This document shows positions 43,648 to 52,360 of a DNA stretch of 64,000 nucleotides, piece after piece. The notes beneath the pieces are model-generated. The model did no database searches. It saw only the letters and a program-made list of their open reading frames with translations, and was not told the origin of the DNA. How positions within the stretch are numbered: the stretch's first letter is position 1; every line of letters starts with the position of its first letter. Source of the DNA: Pandoraea iniqua (GTDB lineage Bacteria > Pseudomonadota > Gammaproteobacteria > Burkholderiales > Burkholderiaceae); NCBI RefSeq assembly GCF_902459685.1, contig NZ_CABPSF010000003.1:496001-560000 (forward strand), in the 5' to 3' direction. Position numbers and translations under genes: made by a program.

Positions 43648-44292
43648 TCAGGCGTCGGTGCCGGCGACGATCAGCCCGTGCTCGATGGCGTAGTGCACGA
43701 GCCCGGCGGTGGAGGCGATATCCATCTTGGTCAGGATGTTCGCCTTATGGGTGCTGACCGTCTTGCTGGAGAGCGACAGGCAACGCGCAATGTCGTTGAT
43801 GCCACTGCCCTCGACGAGCATCTGGAAGATCTGGAATTCACGCGCGGTGAGCCGCGTGTGCGGCAACACTTCGGCGGGTTGCTGCAACTGGCGCACGAGC
43901 TTGTCGGCCACCAGCGGCGAGACGACGGTGCCGCCACGTGCCACGCGCCGGATCGCCCCCATCAGTTGCTCCGACTCGGCGTTTTTCGTCAGATAACCGG
44001 CGGCGCCCGCACGGATGGCCTGCACCGCGTACTGCGATTCCCGGTACATGCTCAACACCAAGATCGGCAATGCCGGATAGGTCGCCTTGATCTGCTGGAT
44101 CAGTGCGATGCCGCTCTTGCCGGGCATCGACATATCGAGCAGCAAGACGTCGACGGTAGTCAGGCGTAGGCGGTTGAGCACGTCGGTACCGTCGACGGCT
44201 TCGGACACCACGCACATGTCGGGCGAGGTCGAGATGATCTTTTTCAGGCCGTCGCGAATGATCGCGTGATCGTCGGCGATCATGATGCGCAT
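43648..44292 (-). CDS. NarL/FixJ-family response regulator
   Basis: A 214-residue regulator with receiver domain (Asp53 in LLLDMSMPGKSG, acidic pair near residue 7) and C-terminal LuxR-type helix-turn-helix (LTAREFQIFQMLVEGSGINDIARCLSLSSKTVSTHKANILTKM). Its ATG overlaps the kinase stop by one base (TAATG). It is encoded directly upstream of the amidohydrolase run in the same orientation and is the natural candidate to control it. Confidence 0.93.
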   Translation of the reverse strand: MRIMIADDHAIIRDGLKKIISTSPDMCVVSEAVDGTDVLNRLRLTTVDVLLLDMSMPGKSGIALIQQIKATYPALPILVLSMYRESQYAVQAIRAGAAGYLTKNAESEQLMGAIRRVARGGTVVSPLVADKLVRQLQQPAEVLPHTRLTAREFQIFQMLVEGSGINDIARCLSLSSKTVSTHKANILTKMDIASTAGLVHYAIEHGLIVAGTDA

Positions 44293-45362
44293 TACCGTGG
44301 CACTCCGTCAGCGCCCGCCGGATGCTGCGGGATGCGCGCAACGACGCGCGTGCCCTGCCCCGGCTGACTGTCAATCTCGAACGCCCCGCCGAGCATGAGA
44401 GCGCGCTCGCGCATGCCCATCAGACCCAGCCGCTGGCCGTGCCCTGCGAGCGCGGTGTCCATACCGCGGCCGTCGTCGGCAATGACGACGTGACAGTGGC
44501 CGTCACGCATATCCAGCGTGACCGTCACCTGCGACGCCTGCCCGTGACGGCTCGCGTTGGTCAGCGACTCCTGCACGATGCGGAAGATGGCGGTGCTGCA
44601 TTCGCTATCGAGCCCGGTCGTCACATCTTCGGCCATATGCAACTGGCACGGCAGGCCGTGGCGCTGCGTGAACGATTCGGTGAGCCACTCCAGCCCGGCG
44701 TGCAGACCAAGCTCATCGAGTACCGCCGGACGCAGATCGGCGGCAATGCGATGCACCGCGTCGATGGTGGCGTCGACCAGTTCTTTGAGCATCTGCACGT
44801 GGGCCGGTTGATCGGGCGGCACGGTGCCCGGCTGGGCTTCGAGGTAATTGAGGCCGAGACGCAGCCCGCCCAGCCATTGCCCAAGTTCATCGTGCAGCTC
44901 GCGCGATAGCCGGGTGCGCTCGGCTTCCCGCACCGATTGCAGGTAGGCCGAGAGTTGCCGCAGTTGGGCGCGGGAATCGAGCAGCGCCATTTCGGAGCGT
45001 TTGCGGTCGGTGATATCGCGAGAGATGCCGACGGTGCCCACAATGCGGCCCTGTTCGTCCCGCACGGGCATCTTGACGGTATCGAACCAGCGCGGCGCGC
45101 CATCGGCACCGGGGCGGCTTTCCTCGTAACGGCGGCGCACGCCGCTCACGACCACGGCGCGGTCGGTCGACAGATAGACGCGCCCCCAGTCGGACGACCA
45201 GACTTTGTCGGGGGTGCTGCCGATAATGTCCTTCTCGGGACGGCCGCAAGCGGCCATAAAGGCGTCGTTCACGAGGATATAGCGCGACTCGGTATCTTTG
45301 AGCCACGCCTGATCCGGGATATTGTTCAGTATCGCCCGGTGCAGTTCGCCATGCGTTTCCAC
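44292..45362 (-). CDS. PAS-domain sensor histidine kinase (NarX/DegS type)
   Basis: A soluble 356-residue kinase: PAS domain (about 8-117: ILNNIPDQAWLKD...VGISRDITDRKRSE), HisKA_3 with phospho-accepting His157 in SRELHDELGQWLGGLRLGL, and HATPase (VIADDGRGMD, RLGLMGMRERALMLGG). There is no membrane segment, so it senses a cytoplasmic cue through PAS. The start is uncertain: GTG 45362 and GTG 45398 each have an AGGAG-like site, and a longer Arg-rich frame reaches 45479. I prefer 45362 because PAS begins immediately after. Confidence 0.88.
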   Translation of the reverse strand: METHGELHRAILNNIPDQAWLKDTESRYILVNDAFMAACGRPEKDIIGSTPDKVWSSDWGRVYLSTDRAVVVSGVRRRYEESRPGADGAPRWFDTVKMPVRDEQGRIVGTVGISRDITDRKRSEMALLDSRAQLRQLSAYLQSVREAERTRLSRELHDELGQWLGGLRLGLNYLEAQPGTVPPDQPAHVQMLKELVDATIDAVHRIAADLRPAVLDELGLHAGLEWLTESFTQRHGLPCQLHMAEDVTTGLDSECSTAIFRIVQESLTNASRHGQASQVTVTLDMRDGHCHVVIADDGRGMDTALAGHGQRLGLMGMRERALMLGGAFEIDSQPGQGTRVVARIPQHPAGADGVPR

Positions 45363-45624
45363 TGCGTCTCCTCGCCGGGCCGCCCTCATGGCGGCCACTC
45401 GTCTCCTGTGGGAGCGTCCGGGCGCTGGCTGAGGGGCTTGCGAGAGCTGGCCGTCACGCCGGCGCCGGTCTGGCTTCAATATATCCAGACCCGCGCTCGC
45501 GCGCGCCTCTAGTTTTCCCGCATATCAGCATGTTGCGGTGCTTCATGACTTATTGTCATGAGCCGCAAAGCGGTATCCAATCACCGCTGGCGATGCATTG
45601 CCAGACGCCCAACGGAGGCAAACG

Positions 45625-46287
45625 ATGACGAAAGTTCGCGTTAACGGTTTCACCATTTCGCTCGACGGCTACGGCGCCGGGCCCGATCAGGACATCAACA
45701 ATCCGCTCGGTATCGGCGGGACGGACCTGCACCAGTGGCTGGTGCCGACACGCACCTTCCAGCAGAAGTTGTTCGGTAAGGACGGCGGGACCACCGGCGT
45801 CGACGATGAATTCGCCGCCCGAAGCTTCGAGAATGTGGGCGCATGGATTCTCGGGCGGAACATGTTCGGCCCGATTCGTGGCGACTGGCCCGACCTGAAC
45901 TGGAAAGGCTGGTGGGGCGACAGCCCGCCGTATCACGTGCCGGTTTTCGTCCTGACTCATCATGCCCGCCCGTCGCTCGAGATGGCGGGCGGCACGACAT
46001 TCCACTTCGTCACAGGCGGCATTCACGAGGCGCTTGACCGCGCACGCGAGGCCGCAGGCGGCAAGGACGTGCGCATCGGCGGCGGTGCGGACACCCTTCG
46101 GCAGTATCTGCGCGAGGGCCTTATCGACGAGCTTCACATTGCTATCTCGCCGATCTTGCTTGGCCGTGGCGAGGCGCTGTTCGAAGGCCTTGATTTGCGA
46201 ACGCTGGGCTACGAATGCGTGAAATCTGTCGCCTCGGAGAAGGCCACGCACGTCGTACTTCGGCGACAGACGCCCGCGAAAGGCTGA
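45625..46287 (+). CDS. RibD C-terminal/dihydrofolate-reductase-like protein
   Basis: A 220-residue protein of the RibD_C/DHFR-like family: VNGFTISLDGYGAGP at the start, FENVGAWILGRNMFGP, PVFVLTHHARP, FHFVTGGIHEALDRAREAAGGKDVRIGGGADTLRQYLREGLIDELHIAISPILLGRGEALFEG. These are the NADPH-binding and core motifs of YyaP/YwjB-type proteins. Substrate is unknown. ATG 45625 follows CGGAGG at seven bases. It stands alone, convergent with the racemase gene. Confidence 0.9.
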   Translation: MTKVRVNGFTISLDGYGAGPDQDINNPLGIGGTDLHQWLVPTRTFQQKLFGKDGGTTGVDDEFAARSFENVGAWILGRNMFGPIRGDWPDLNWKGWWGDSPPYHVPVFVLTHHARPSLEMAGGTTFHFVTGGIHEALDRAREAAGGKDVRIGGGADTLRQYLREGLIDELHIAISPILLGRGEALFEGLDLRTLGYECVKSVASEKATHVVLRRQTPAKG

Positions 46288-46330
46288 CCGGTCGAAGTCG
46301 GACGTGCGCGTCTGAAGCATGGTCAGCGCA

Positions 46331-47059
46331 TCAACGCATCAACGCTTCAGGCCAGCCCACGATCTGTTTGCGGCGCGGCGTTGCGTACGTGCGCACTTTG
46401 GACGTGCGCAGTCCCAGCCGCACCAATGATTCGGCGAGCGCAACGGCAGCAGAAACGCCGTCCACGACCGGCACGCCGGTGCGCTCGCGGATCTTCGCAT
46501 CGAGCCCCGCCATGCCGCCGCAGCCCAGACAGATCACCTCGGCATGATCGTCGCGCACGGCGAGTTCCGCCTGCTGCACCACCGCTTCCACGGCGCGCAC
46601 CGGGTCTCGCTCCAGTTCCAGCACCGGCATGCCGCTGGCACGTACCGACGCGCAACGTGCGTCGAGCCCCGCCAGCATCAGCCGGTCTTCAATCAGCGGC
46701 ACCGTACGGTCGAGCGTCGTCACTACCGAATACCGATGACCGAGCAGCATTGCGATGCTCGCCGCCGCCTCGGTGATATCGACGACAGGCACGCTCAGTA
46801 GCTCCTGCAAGCCTTCGCGGCCATGTTCGCCATAACCGGCTTGTATGACCGCGTCGTACGGCTGGTCGTAACTGAGCACACGTTGCATGACGGCAATGGC
46901 GGCGAGATAGCTCTCGAAATTGCCCTCCACCGATTCGGCGCCGAAGTGCGGCGTCAAGCCGACAATTTCGGTGCCCGGAGACGCCACCGTGCGTGCATGG
47001 TGCGCGATAGCGTCGGTAATCGCAGTCGTCGTATTGACGTTCACGACGAGTATTTTCAT
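46331..47059 (-). CDS. Asp/Glu/hydantoin racemase-family protein lacking one catalytic Cys
   Basis: A 242-residue protein with the hydantoin-racemase layout. The opening VVNVNTT, AESVEGNFESYLAAIAVM, and Cys180 in ICLGCGGMAGL are conserved. The first catalytic cysteine, normally in an ACFGDPG-like motif, is replaced: the segment reads VIQAGYGEHG with Gly75 at that place. It follows the NCS1 transporter by 21 bases in the same operon. A two-base racemase is therefore doubtful; an epimerase, decarboxylase or isomerase of a cyclic ureide is possible. ATG 47059 follows AAGGAG. Confidence 0.85.
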   Translation of the reverse strand: MKILVVNVNTTTAITDAIAHHARTVASPGTEIVGLTPHFGAESVEGNFESYLAAIAVMQRVLSYDQPYDAVIQAGYGEHGREGLQELLSVPVVDITEAAASIAMLLGHRYSVVTTLDRTVPLIEDRLMLAGLDARCASVRASGMPVLELERDPVRAVEAVVQQAELAVRDDHAEVICLGCGGMAGLDAKIRERTGVPVVDGVSAAVALAESLVRLGLRTSKVRTYATPRRKQIVGWPEALMR

Positions 47060-47080
47060 GAAGCACTCCTTGGGGGTAAT

Positions 47081-48619
47081 TCAGTGCGCCGCGCTGTCGA
47101 CCGCAAAGTGTTCGCCGGAGCAGTCTTCGAACGGCTGACGACGGTCGGAAATCGCGTAGTAGACGCCACCGGCGATGGCCGCGCCCAGCAGCCACGAGAA
47201 CGGCGTCAGTGCGCTGAACGCAGGCACCAGCGCCACGGTGACGGCGGTAAGCGCCGACGGGACGAGCGCGATGATCGCTTTCGGATTCACGCCACGGGCG
47301 TAGTGATAGGTCGCGTCGCGGGCTTCGGTATAGAGATGCGGCACATGCACGCAGGTCTTGCGCAGCAGCCAGTAGTCGACGGTGATGATGCCGTACAACG
47401 GGCCGAGCAATGCGCCAAGCCCTGAGAGGAAATACACGATCACGATCGGGCTGTTGTAGAGATTCCACGGCAGGATCAGCACGGCAATCGTGGCACTCAT
47501 GAGCCCCGCGCGGCGAAATGTCAGGCGGTGCGGCGCCAGACTCGTGAGCACGAATGCCGGGGCGACGAAGTTCGCCATGATGTTCACGGCCACTGTGACG
47601 ACGAGAAACGCCAGACAACCGAGCACGAGGAACGTCTTGTCGGGAATGGTCGCGATGATTTCCGTCGGGCTGTGGATGATCTGTCCGTTCAGGCTGAACT
47701 GCGCACCGGCCAGCACGAAGCTGATGACGGCGAAGATCAGGATGTTGACCGGCAAGCCCCAGAAGTTGCCCGTGCGAATCACTTTCCGGCTGGGTGACGC
47801 CCGCGTGAAGTCGCAGAAATTGAGCACCAGCGTGCCGTAGATCGCCAGCCACAACGCCCCGCCCGCGAACACTTTGGTCCACATCTTCACACCGGTCAGC
47901 GGCTCGCCGATAGACATGGCGATATGCCCGCCCGCGCGGTGGTACATCCACGCGGCGAGCGACGTGACGGTGACGAGAATGATCGGCCCGGCGAAGGCTT
48001 CGTACTTGCGCACCATCTCCATGCCGTACGCCAGAATCGCGATCTGTACGAGCCAGATGGCGACAAAGCTTGCCCAGCCGAGGGTCGAGAGACCGAGAAT
48101 GGCGTTGTGATCGTACGCGGCGACTGTGGGCCAGACGGCGACCAGCAGTACGCGCAATACCACCGACGCGAGGTAGGTCTGAATGCCGAACCACGCGATC
48201 GCAATCACGGCACGGATGATGGCCGGCAGTTGCGCGCCATACACACCAAAGCTCATGCGGCTGATGACCGGAAACGGCACGCCGGTCTTGTGGCCCATGT
48301 AGCCGGTCAGGTTCATGAAGAAGTACACCAGCGCGGCACCGATCGCCAGCGATGCCAGCATCTGCCAGCCGGACAGGCCTAATGCGAACAGGCCGATGGC
48401 GAAGGAGTAGTTGGCGATGTTGTGTACGTCGTTAGTCCACAACGCGAAGATGCTGTACCGGCCCCAGCGCCGCCCTTCCGACTTCGTGGGCGCCAGATCG
48501 GCGTTATGCAGCTTCGGGCTCAGGCCGTGAGCGTTAGGGACGTGAGGGTGCGCATGGGAGTGCACCTGCCCGGTCGAGGGCATCGCGCCCAAGACGTCAT
48601 TCGAAACATCCAATTGCAT
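47081..48619 (-). CDS. NCS1-family nucleobase/hydantoin/allantoin permease
   Basis: A transporter of about 512 residues and 12 helices. The family signature NADLAPTKSEGRRWGRYSIFALWTNDVHNIANYSFAIGLF opens helix 1. VLNFCDFTRASPSRKVIRTGNFWGLPVN and GPLYGIITVDYWLLRK are also typical of NCS1. ATG 48619 lies nine bases after AAGGAG and is preferred to ATG 48625 at three. It is co-transcribed with the racemase-like gene, the arrangement used for hydantoin or allantoin uptake. Substrate is inferred from this context. Confidence 0.92.
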   Translation of the reverse strand: MQLDVSNDVLGAMPSTGQVHSHAHPHVPNAHGLSPKLHNADLAPTKSEGRRWGRYSIFALWTNDVHNIANYSFAIGLFALGLSGWQMLASLAIGAALVYFFMNLTGYMGHKTGVPFPVISRMSFGVYGAQLPAIIRAVIAIAWFGIQTYLASVVLRVLLVAVWPTVAAYDHNAILGLSTLGWASFVAIWLVQIAILAYGMEMVRKYEAFAGPIILVTVTSLAAWMYHRAGGHIAMSIGEPLTGVKMWTKVFAGGALWLAIYGTLVLNFCDFTRASPSRKVIRTGNFWGLPVNILIFAVISFVLAGAQFSLNGQIIHSPTEIIATIPDKTFLVLGCLAFLVVTVAVNIMANFVAPAFVLTSLAPHRLTFRRAGLMSATIAVLILPWNLYNSPIVIVYFLSGLGALLGPLYGIITVDYWLLRKTCVHVPHLYTEARDATYHYARGVNPKAIIALVPSALTAVTVALVPAFSALTPFSWLLGAAIAGGVYYAISDRRQPFEDCSGEHFAVDSAAH

Positions 48620-48782
48620 CCGCATCGTCTCCTTGAATGAAGCAGGATCGGCGGACCGCTTATCGGCGCAGTCTTTCTGCCTCGCCTGCTGAATGCGTGT
48701 TGGCGATTTGGAGTATGGGCAGGACGTTTCGAATTGGGAAATTAAATGTTTGGTTGATAGGTATTCGGAAATTGGATGGGGC

Positions 48783-48813
48783 GGCGTGAGTGTTCGGCGA
48801 CAACACTCACGCC
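48783..48813 (-). terminator. Hairpin downstream of the AAA+ ATPase gene
   Basis: A 12-base perfect stem (48783-48794 with 48802-48813, GGCGTGAGTGTT and its complement) with a seven-base loop lies 26 bases after the AAA+ stop. T-runs are weak on the minus strand, so efficiency is uncertain. Confidence 0.55.
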
Positions 48814-48838
48814 ATTATCGTTTTCGGCCGCCGGCTCC

Positions 48839-50464
48839 TTACCCCGGATATCCCCGGAACAACCCGCACAGCCGGAACACATCCTCGGTGTACGGCAAGT
48901 CTCTGACCTTGCAGTAGCGGCTCGCAAGTTTCATCAGTTCCTTGATGTCGCGCCCGCTCGCATCGGGATACCGGCTGGCCAGCACTTCAATGAGACCGTC
49001 ATCGAGATACGCACCGACCTGATCCGCCTGCATACGCCACAGACGCCGCGCGTCGGCGGGCGATGGTGTCTCGTAGTGAATCGTCGCGATACAGCGCGAG
49101 AGAATCGCGTCGTCCACGTCGCCGATCCGGTTCGTCGTCATGAACAGCAGGCCGTGGAAGTACTCGAGCGAGCGCAGAAACTCCGCCACGATGGCGTTGT
49201 GTTCGAGGTCGTTATCGCGTCGGCGAATGTAGACGTCGGCCTCGTCGAGCAACAGGATCGCGTTCCAGCGCATGGCGCGGCGCAGAATGCCCATGAGCGT
49301 GGCACCCACCGACGCCGCCGTCGTGCCCAGTTGCCCCGAATGCACGCGGTACAGCGGCTTGCCGACGACTTCCGAATAGATCTCGGCGGTGAGCGTCTTG
49401 CCCAGCCCCGGCGCGCCTTGGCACAGAATCGTCGCGCCGCCCGATTTGCCCGGCACGAAGTCGGGCATCATCGTGTCCATGTTCGACGTGAGGATGTCGA
49501 TCAGATCGTGATGATGCGCGGGCAAGACCAGCTTGTCGCGCAATGCCGGCTGGTATTCGTACTCGGTGATGTTCTGCACGTGCACCCAAAGATTGCGGTG
49601 CCAGTCCAGATGGAAGACGTGAACATAGCAGTGCAGCGGAATGGTCTCGAACGCCGAGGCGATCTCGGCATTGCGCCAGAAATCCGCATCGCAGGCCATT
49701 TCGAAATTGCGCTCCAGCCGCTCCTCGTCGTTCACGCATTTGGCCGTCACGCCCTCGACCACGCGCACCAGTTCGGTGACGCCTTTCGGGTCGACGGAAA
49801 ACGCCGCACGGCGCATCACGAACTGTGCACCGAATGCGCGCTGCAACTTCAGAAAACGCTGCGCGTGCTGCTCGTATTCGTGTTTGAACTCCGCACATTC
49901 CTTGTAGAAGCCGAACTCGGCAAGCAACTCGGGAATGGTGCGGTTGACGATGTCGTCACGCGTGAACACCAGCGAGGTCGTCATCCCCGAGCGGCGCGGG
50001 CGATGTTCCGACGCATTCAAATTGGCCGACTGCATCGTGTTGGCCAGCATGTCCAGCACGACATACGGCGAGCCCTGCTCCGGCTCGACATAACGCAGGC
50101 GGCGCACCAGCCAAGGCAACAGCGCGCCATCCCGATGCCGCTGATACAGCCAGCCGTCGATGACGTCACGCGCGAGATAAGCCACGAGCCCCGGCACCAA
50201 TTTATCGAGGCTCGGAATCACGCGCGCCTGCGGGGCGTTGTAGACGTTATCGAGCGCCAGCATCTGGAACATCAGCGCGCGCTCGTTCTGCGATTTGCAC
50301 AGCACGTAGAGCGTGTTGAGCGACTTGGCGTCGAACCATTCGCTCGACACCAGAATGTTGCCTCGGCACACGCCGTAGGCGGTCATCTGTTTGCCGAGCG
50401 GTGAGTCGGTACCGATCAGCTGCAACAGCGGATGAATCAACGACTCCGGAATTTCGAAATCCAT
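48839..50464 (-). CDS. AAA+ ATPase of unknown function
   Basis: A 541-residue protein. Residues 1-330 form a large domain I do not recognise. A C-terminal AAA+ module has Walker A CQGAPGLGKT (349-357), Walker B AILLLDEAD (403-410), sensor 1 FMTTNRIGDVDDAILSR and arginine-finger-like CIATIHY. The module resembles BCS1/proteasomal-ATPase-type AAA domains. ATG 50464 follows GGGAG at eight bases. The gene follows an alpha/beta hydrolase by 60 bases on the same strand. It may remodel a protein partner; the partner is unknown. Confidence 0.85.
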   Translation of the reverse strand: MDFEIPESLIHPLLQLIGTDSPLGKQMTAYGVCRGNILVSSEWFDAKSLNTLYVLCKSQNERALMFQMLALDNVYNAPQARVIPSLDKLVPGLVAYLARDVIDGWLYQRHRDGALLPWLVRRLRYVEPEQGSPYVVLDMLANTMQSANLNASEHRPRRSGMTTSLVFTRDDIVNRTIPELLAEFGFYKECAEFKHEYEQHAQRFLKLQRAFGAQFVMRRAAFSVDPKGVTELVRVVEGVTAKCVNDEERLERNFEMACDADFWRNAEIASAFETIPLHCYVHVFHLDWHRNLWVHVQNITEYEYQPALRDKLVLPAHHHDLIDILTSNMDTMMPDFVPGKSGGATILCQGAPGLGKTLTAEIYSEVVGKPLYRVHSGQLGTTAASVGATLMGILRRAMRWNAILLLDEADVYIRRRDNDLEHNAIVAEFLRSLEYFHGLLFMTTNRIGDVDDAILSRCIATIHYETPSPADARRLWRMQADQVGAYLDDGLIEVLASRYPDASGRDIKELMKLASRYCKVRDLPYTEDVFRLCGLFRGYPG

Positions 50465-50524
50465 GTACGGCACTCCCCGTAACGCGTGGAGCCCGCGCCC
50501 GCATGGCCTGACGGCCGCGTGCGA

Positions 50525-51289
50525 TCAGGCGAGGAAGAAGTCGATGGCGCGTGCCACCACACCCGGTTCGATGATGTGCAAGCCATCGAATTCGACATAC
50601 TCGACGTCGTAGCCCGACGCCTTGAGCTTGTTGGCGTTGTTGCGCCCGCTCGTGGCGATCGGCAGTTGTTCGTCGATCAACCCGTGGGCGATGAACACGC
50701 GCGGCTGCCCTTCCTGCACGAAGATCGACATGAAGCCGCCGGAGAACGCGATGACGTGACTCGCGATATCGCCATTGGTGACGCCGATGGACAGCGCATA
50801 GCTTGCCCCGTCAGAAAACCCCGCAAACGCGACGCGCGACGTATCGATCGAATAGCGCGCGGCAACGATGCCGAGGGCTTGTTGCAAGCGCTCGAGATCG
50901 GGGCCGTTGCCGCCGATCACGATGTCCCATGTGGGAAACGTGGAGTGCGGCGCGAGCACGAGAAACCCGTGGCGGTCGGCATGCGGCTCGATGAACGGCA
51001 ACACCTTCTCGGGAAAGCCGCCCGCGCCATGAAACATGACGAACAGCGGGACAGGCTTGTCCGTCGGCAGATTGGGCGGCACGTACAGCACCGCGTCACG
51101 CACGTCGCTCAACCCAAGGGGATGACGCCCGGGCGGTAATGATTCAGAGGGTGATGAAGACGCGGCGAGTGCCGGCGCCGGAGTGGCTGAATTGGCTGAA
51201 GTGGCGTCGTCTTGCGCTGACGCCGCCAAGGAACGCCCGGGCGTGAATACCCCGGGCGACATCCGACCGAACAATGCGGGATCGAACAT
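50525..51289 (-). CDS. Alpha/beta hydrolase (phospholipase/carboxylesterase-like)
   Basis: A 254-residue enzyme: VPLFVMFHGAGG oxyanion region, nucleophile Ser in FAGFSDGASYAL, and late Asp and His in GLIDEQLP and FDGLHIIEPG. The first 55 residues are low-complexity Ser/Ala/Pro with no signal peptide. It is close to the YpfH/LYPLA fold. It is upstream of the orphan AAA+ gene, and a 39-base imperfect palindrome precedes it. No strong ribosome site is seen at ATG 51289, so an internal start is possible. Confidence 0.83.
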   Translation of the reverse strand: MFDPALFGRMSPGVFTPGRSLAASAQDDATSANSATPAPALAASSSPSESLPPGRHPLGLSDVRDAVLYVPPNLPTDKPVPLFVMFHGAGGFPEKVLPFIEPHADRHGFLVLAPHSTFPTWDIVIGGNGPDLERLQQALGIVAARYSIDTSRVAFAGFSDGASYALSIGVTNGDIASHVIAFSGGFMSIFVQEGQPRVFIAHGLIDEQLPIATSGRNNANKLKASGYDVEYVEFDGLHIIEPGVVARAIDFFLA

Positions 51290-51312
51290 GGCGCAGTGAG
51301 TGTCTCGTGATC

Positions 51313-51351
51313 GTTAAAATTATTGATATATTGTATATCATCAAATTTAAC
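51313..51351. promoter_or_regulatory. AT-rich 39-base imperfect palindrome
   Basis: Outer arms GTTAAA/TTTAAC and inner arms TTGATATA/TATATCAT frame a TTG centre. It lies 24 bases upstream of the hydrolase start. The GATATA-TTG-TATATC core is a perfect dyad and a good operator or promoter candidate. Confidence 0.45.
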
Positions 51352-51373
51352 GGCTGACACGCGATATTTAGGC

Positions 51374-52264
51374 TCAAACGGCCATGTAGGCAGACAATCC
51401 GGCCACTAGCGCGTCGAACGTGGCCTTGCAGCGGGGGCTCTGGCGCAGGTCTTCGTGCATCGTCACCCAAGTGACGAGCTTGAAGCGAAACGCGTTAGGC
51501 AGCACGCGAACGAGTCGCGCATCGCGCCGCGCAATGGGCACCTGACAACCGCCGATGCCATACCCTGCCCGGATCATGGCCAGTTGGGCCACATCGTTGT
51601 CCGCACGAAACGCAAACGCGTCGCGCGACCATTCCGGCACGCCCGCTGTCGCGGCCCGAATGAACGGCGTCACGCTATCGAAGCCGATCAGCGTGTGGTC
51701 GGCCAGATCGGCCAGCGTGGCCGGTGCGCCGTAACGGGCCAGATAGTCGTCGCGCGCATGCAGGCCAATGTCGATGCTGCCGACGCGACGCGCAATCAAC
51801 GCATCTTGCTGCGGCGGCGCCATGCGCACCGCAATGTCGACCTCGCGGTGCAGCAGATCCTGTATCCGGTTGGTCGGCACCAGTTCGACCGACAACAGAG
51901 GATGCGCGCGACGCAGCGCCGTCAACATGGGCGGCAATACCTCTACCCCGACCACTTCGCTCGCGGAGATTCGCACGACCCCGTTCACACCATCGTCGCG
52001 ACTGGCTGCCGCGCGTGCGAAGGCCGACGCCGTGTGCTGCATAGCCTGCGCATGCGGGCGCAACGACTCTGCCGCTTCGGTCGGCATCAGCCCCGTTTGC
52101 GAGCGCGTGAACAGCGTCTGGCCCAGTGCCTCCTCCAGCGCTGCGATATGACGGCCGGCAGTGGGTTGCGTGATGCCCAGCGCGCGTGCCGCGCCCGAGA
52201 GCGACCCTTCGTTCAGCACGGCAAGAAACGTCCGGCAGAGATCCCAACTGAGATTTGATGTCAT
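51374..52264 (-). CDS. LysR-family transcriptional regulator
   Basis: A 296-residue LysR protein: helix-turn-helix DLCRTFLAVLNEGSLSGAARALGITQPTAGRHIAALEEALG, then the effector domain. It diverges from the NAD-dependent epimerase gene 96 bases away and likely controls it, the classical arrangement for the family. A TACAAAAATGTATAG element at 52264-52278 between the genes has some dyad character. ATG 52264 has no clear ribosome site. Confidence 0.92.
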   Translation of the reverse strand: MTSNLSWDLCRTFLAVLNEGSLSGAARALGITQPTAGRHIAALEEALGQTLFTRSQTGLMPTEAAESLRPHAQAMQHTASAFARAAASRDDGVNGVVRISASEVVGVEVLPPMLTALRRAHPLLSVELVPTNRIQDLLHREVDIAVRMAPPQQDALIARRVGSIDIGLHARDDYLARYGAPATLADLADHTLIGFDSVTPFIRAATAGVPEWSRDAFAFRADNDVAQLAMIRAGYGIGGCQVPIARRDARLVRVLPNAFRFKLVTWVTMHEDLRQSPRCKATFDALVAGLSAYMAV

Positions 52265-52360
52265 ACAAAAATGTATAGCCGATGGACGGATTTAGGCAAT
52301 TTTATTCGAATCCGTTCGCGCGGAGAATGGCCTCATCGACAACGTTTTGGGAGCGGCATC

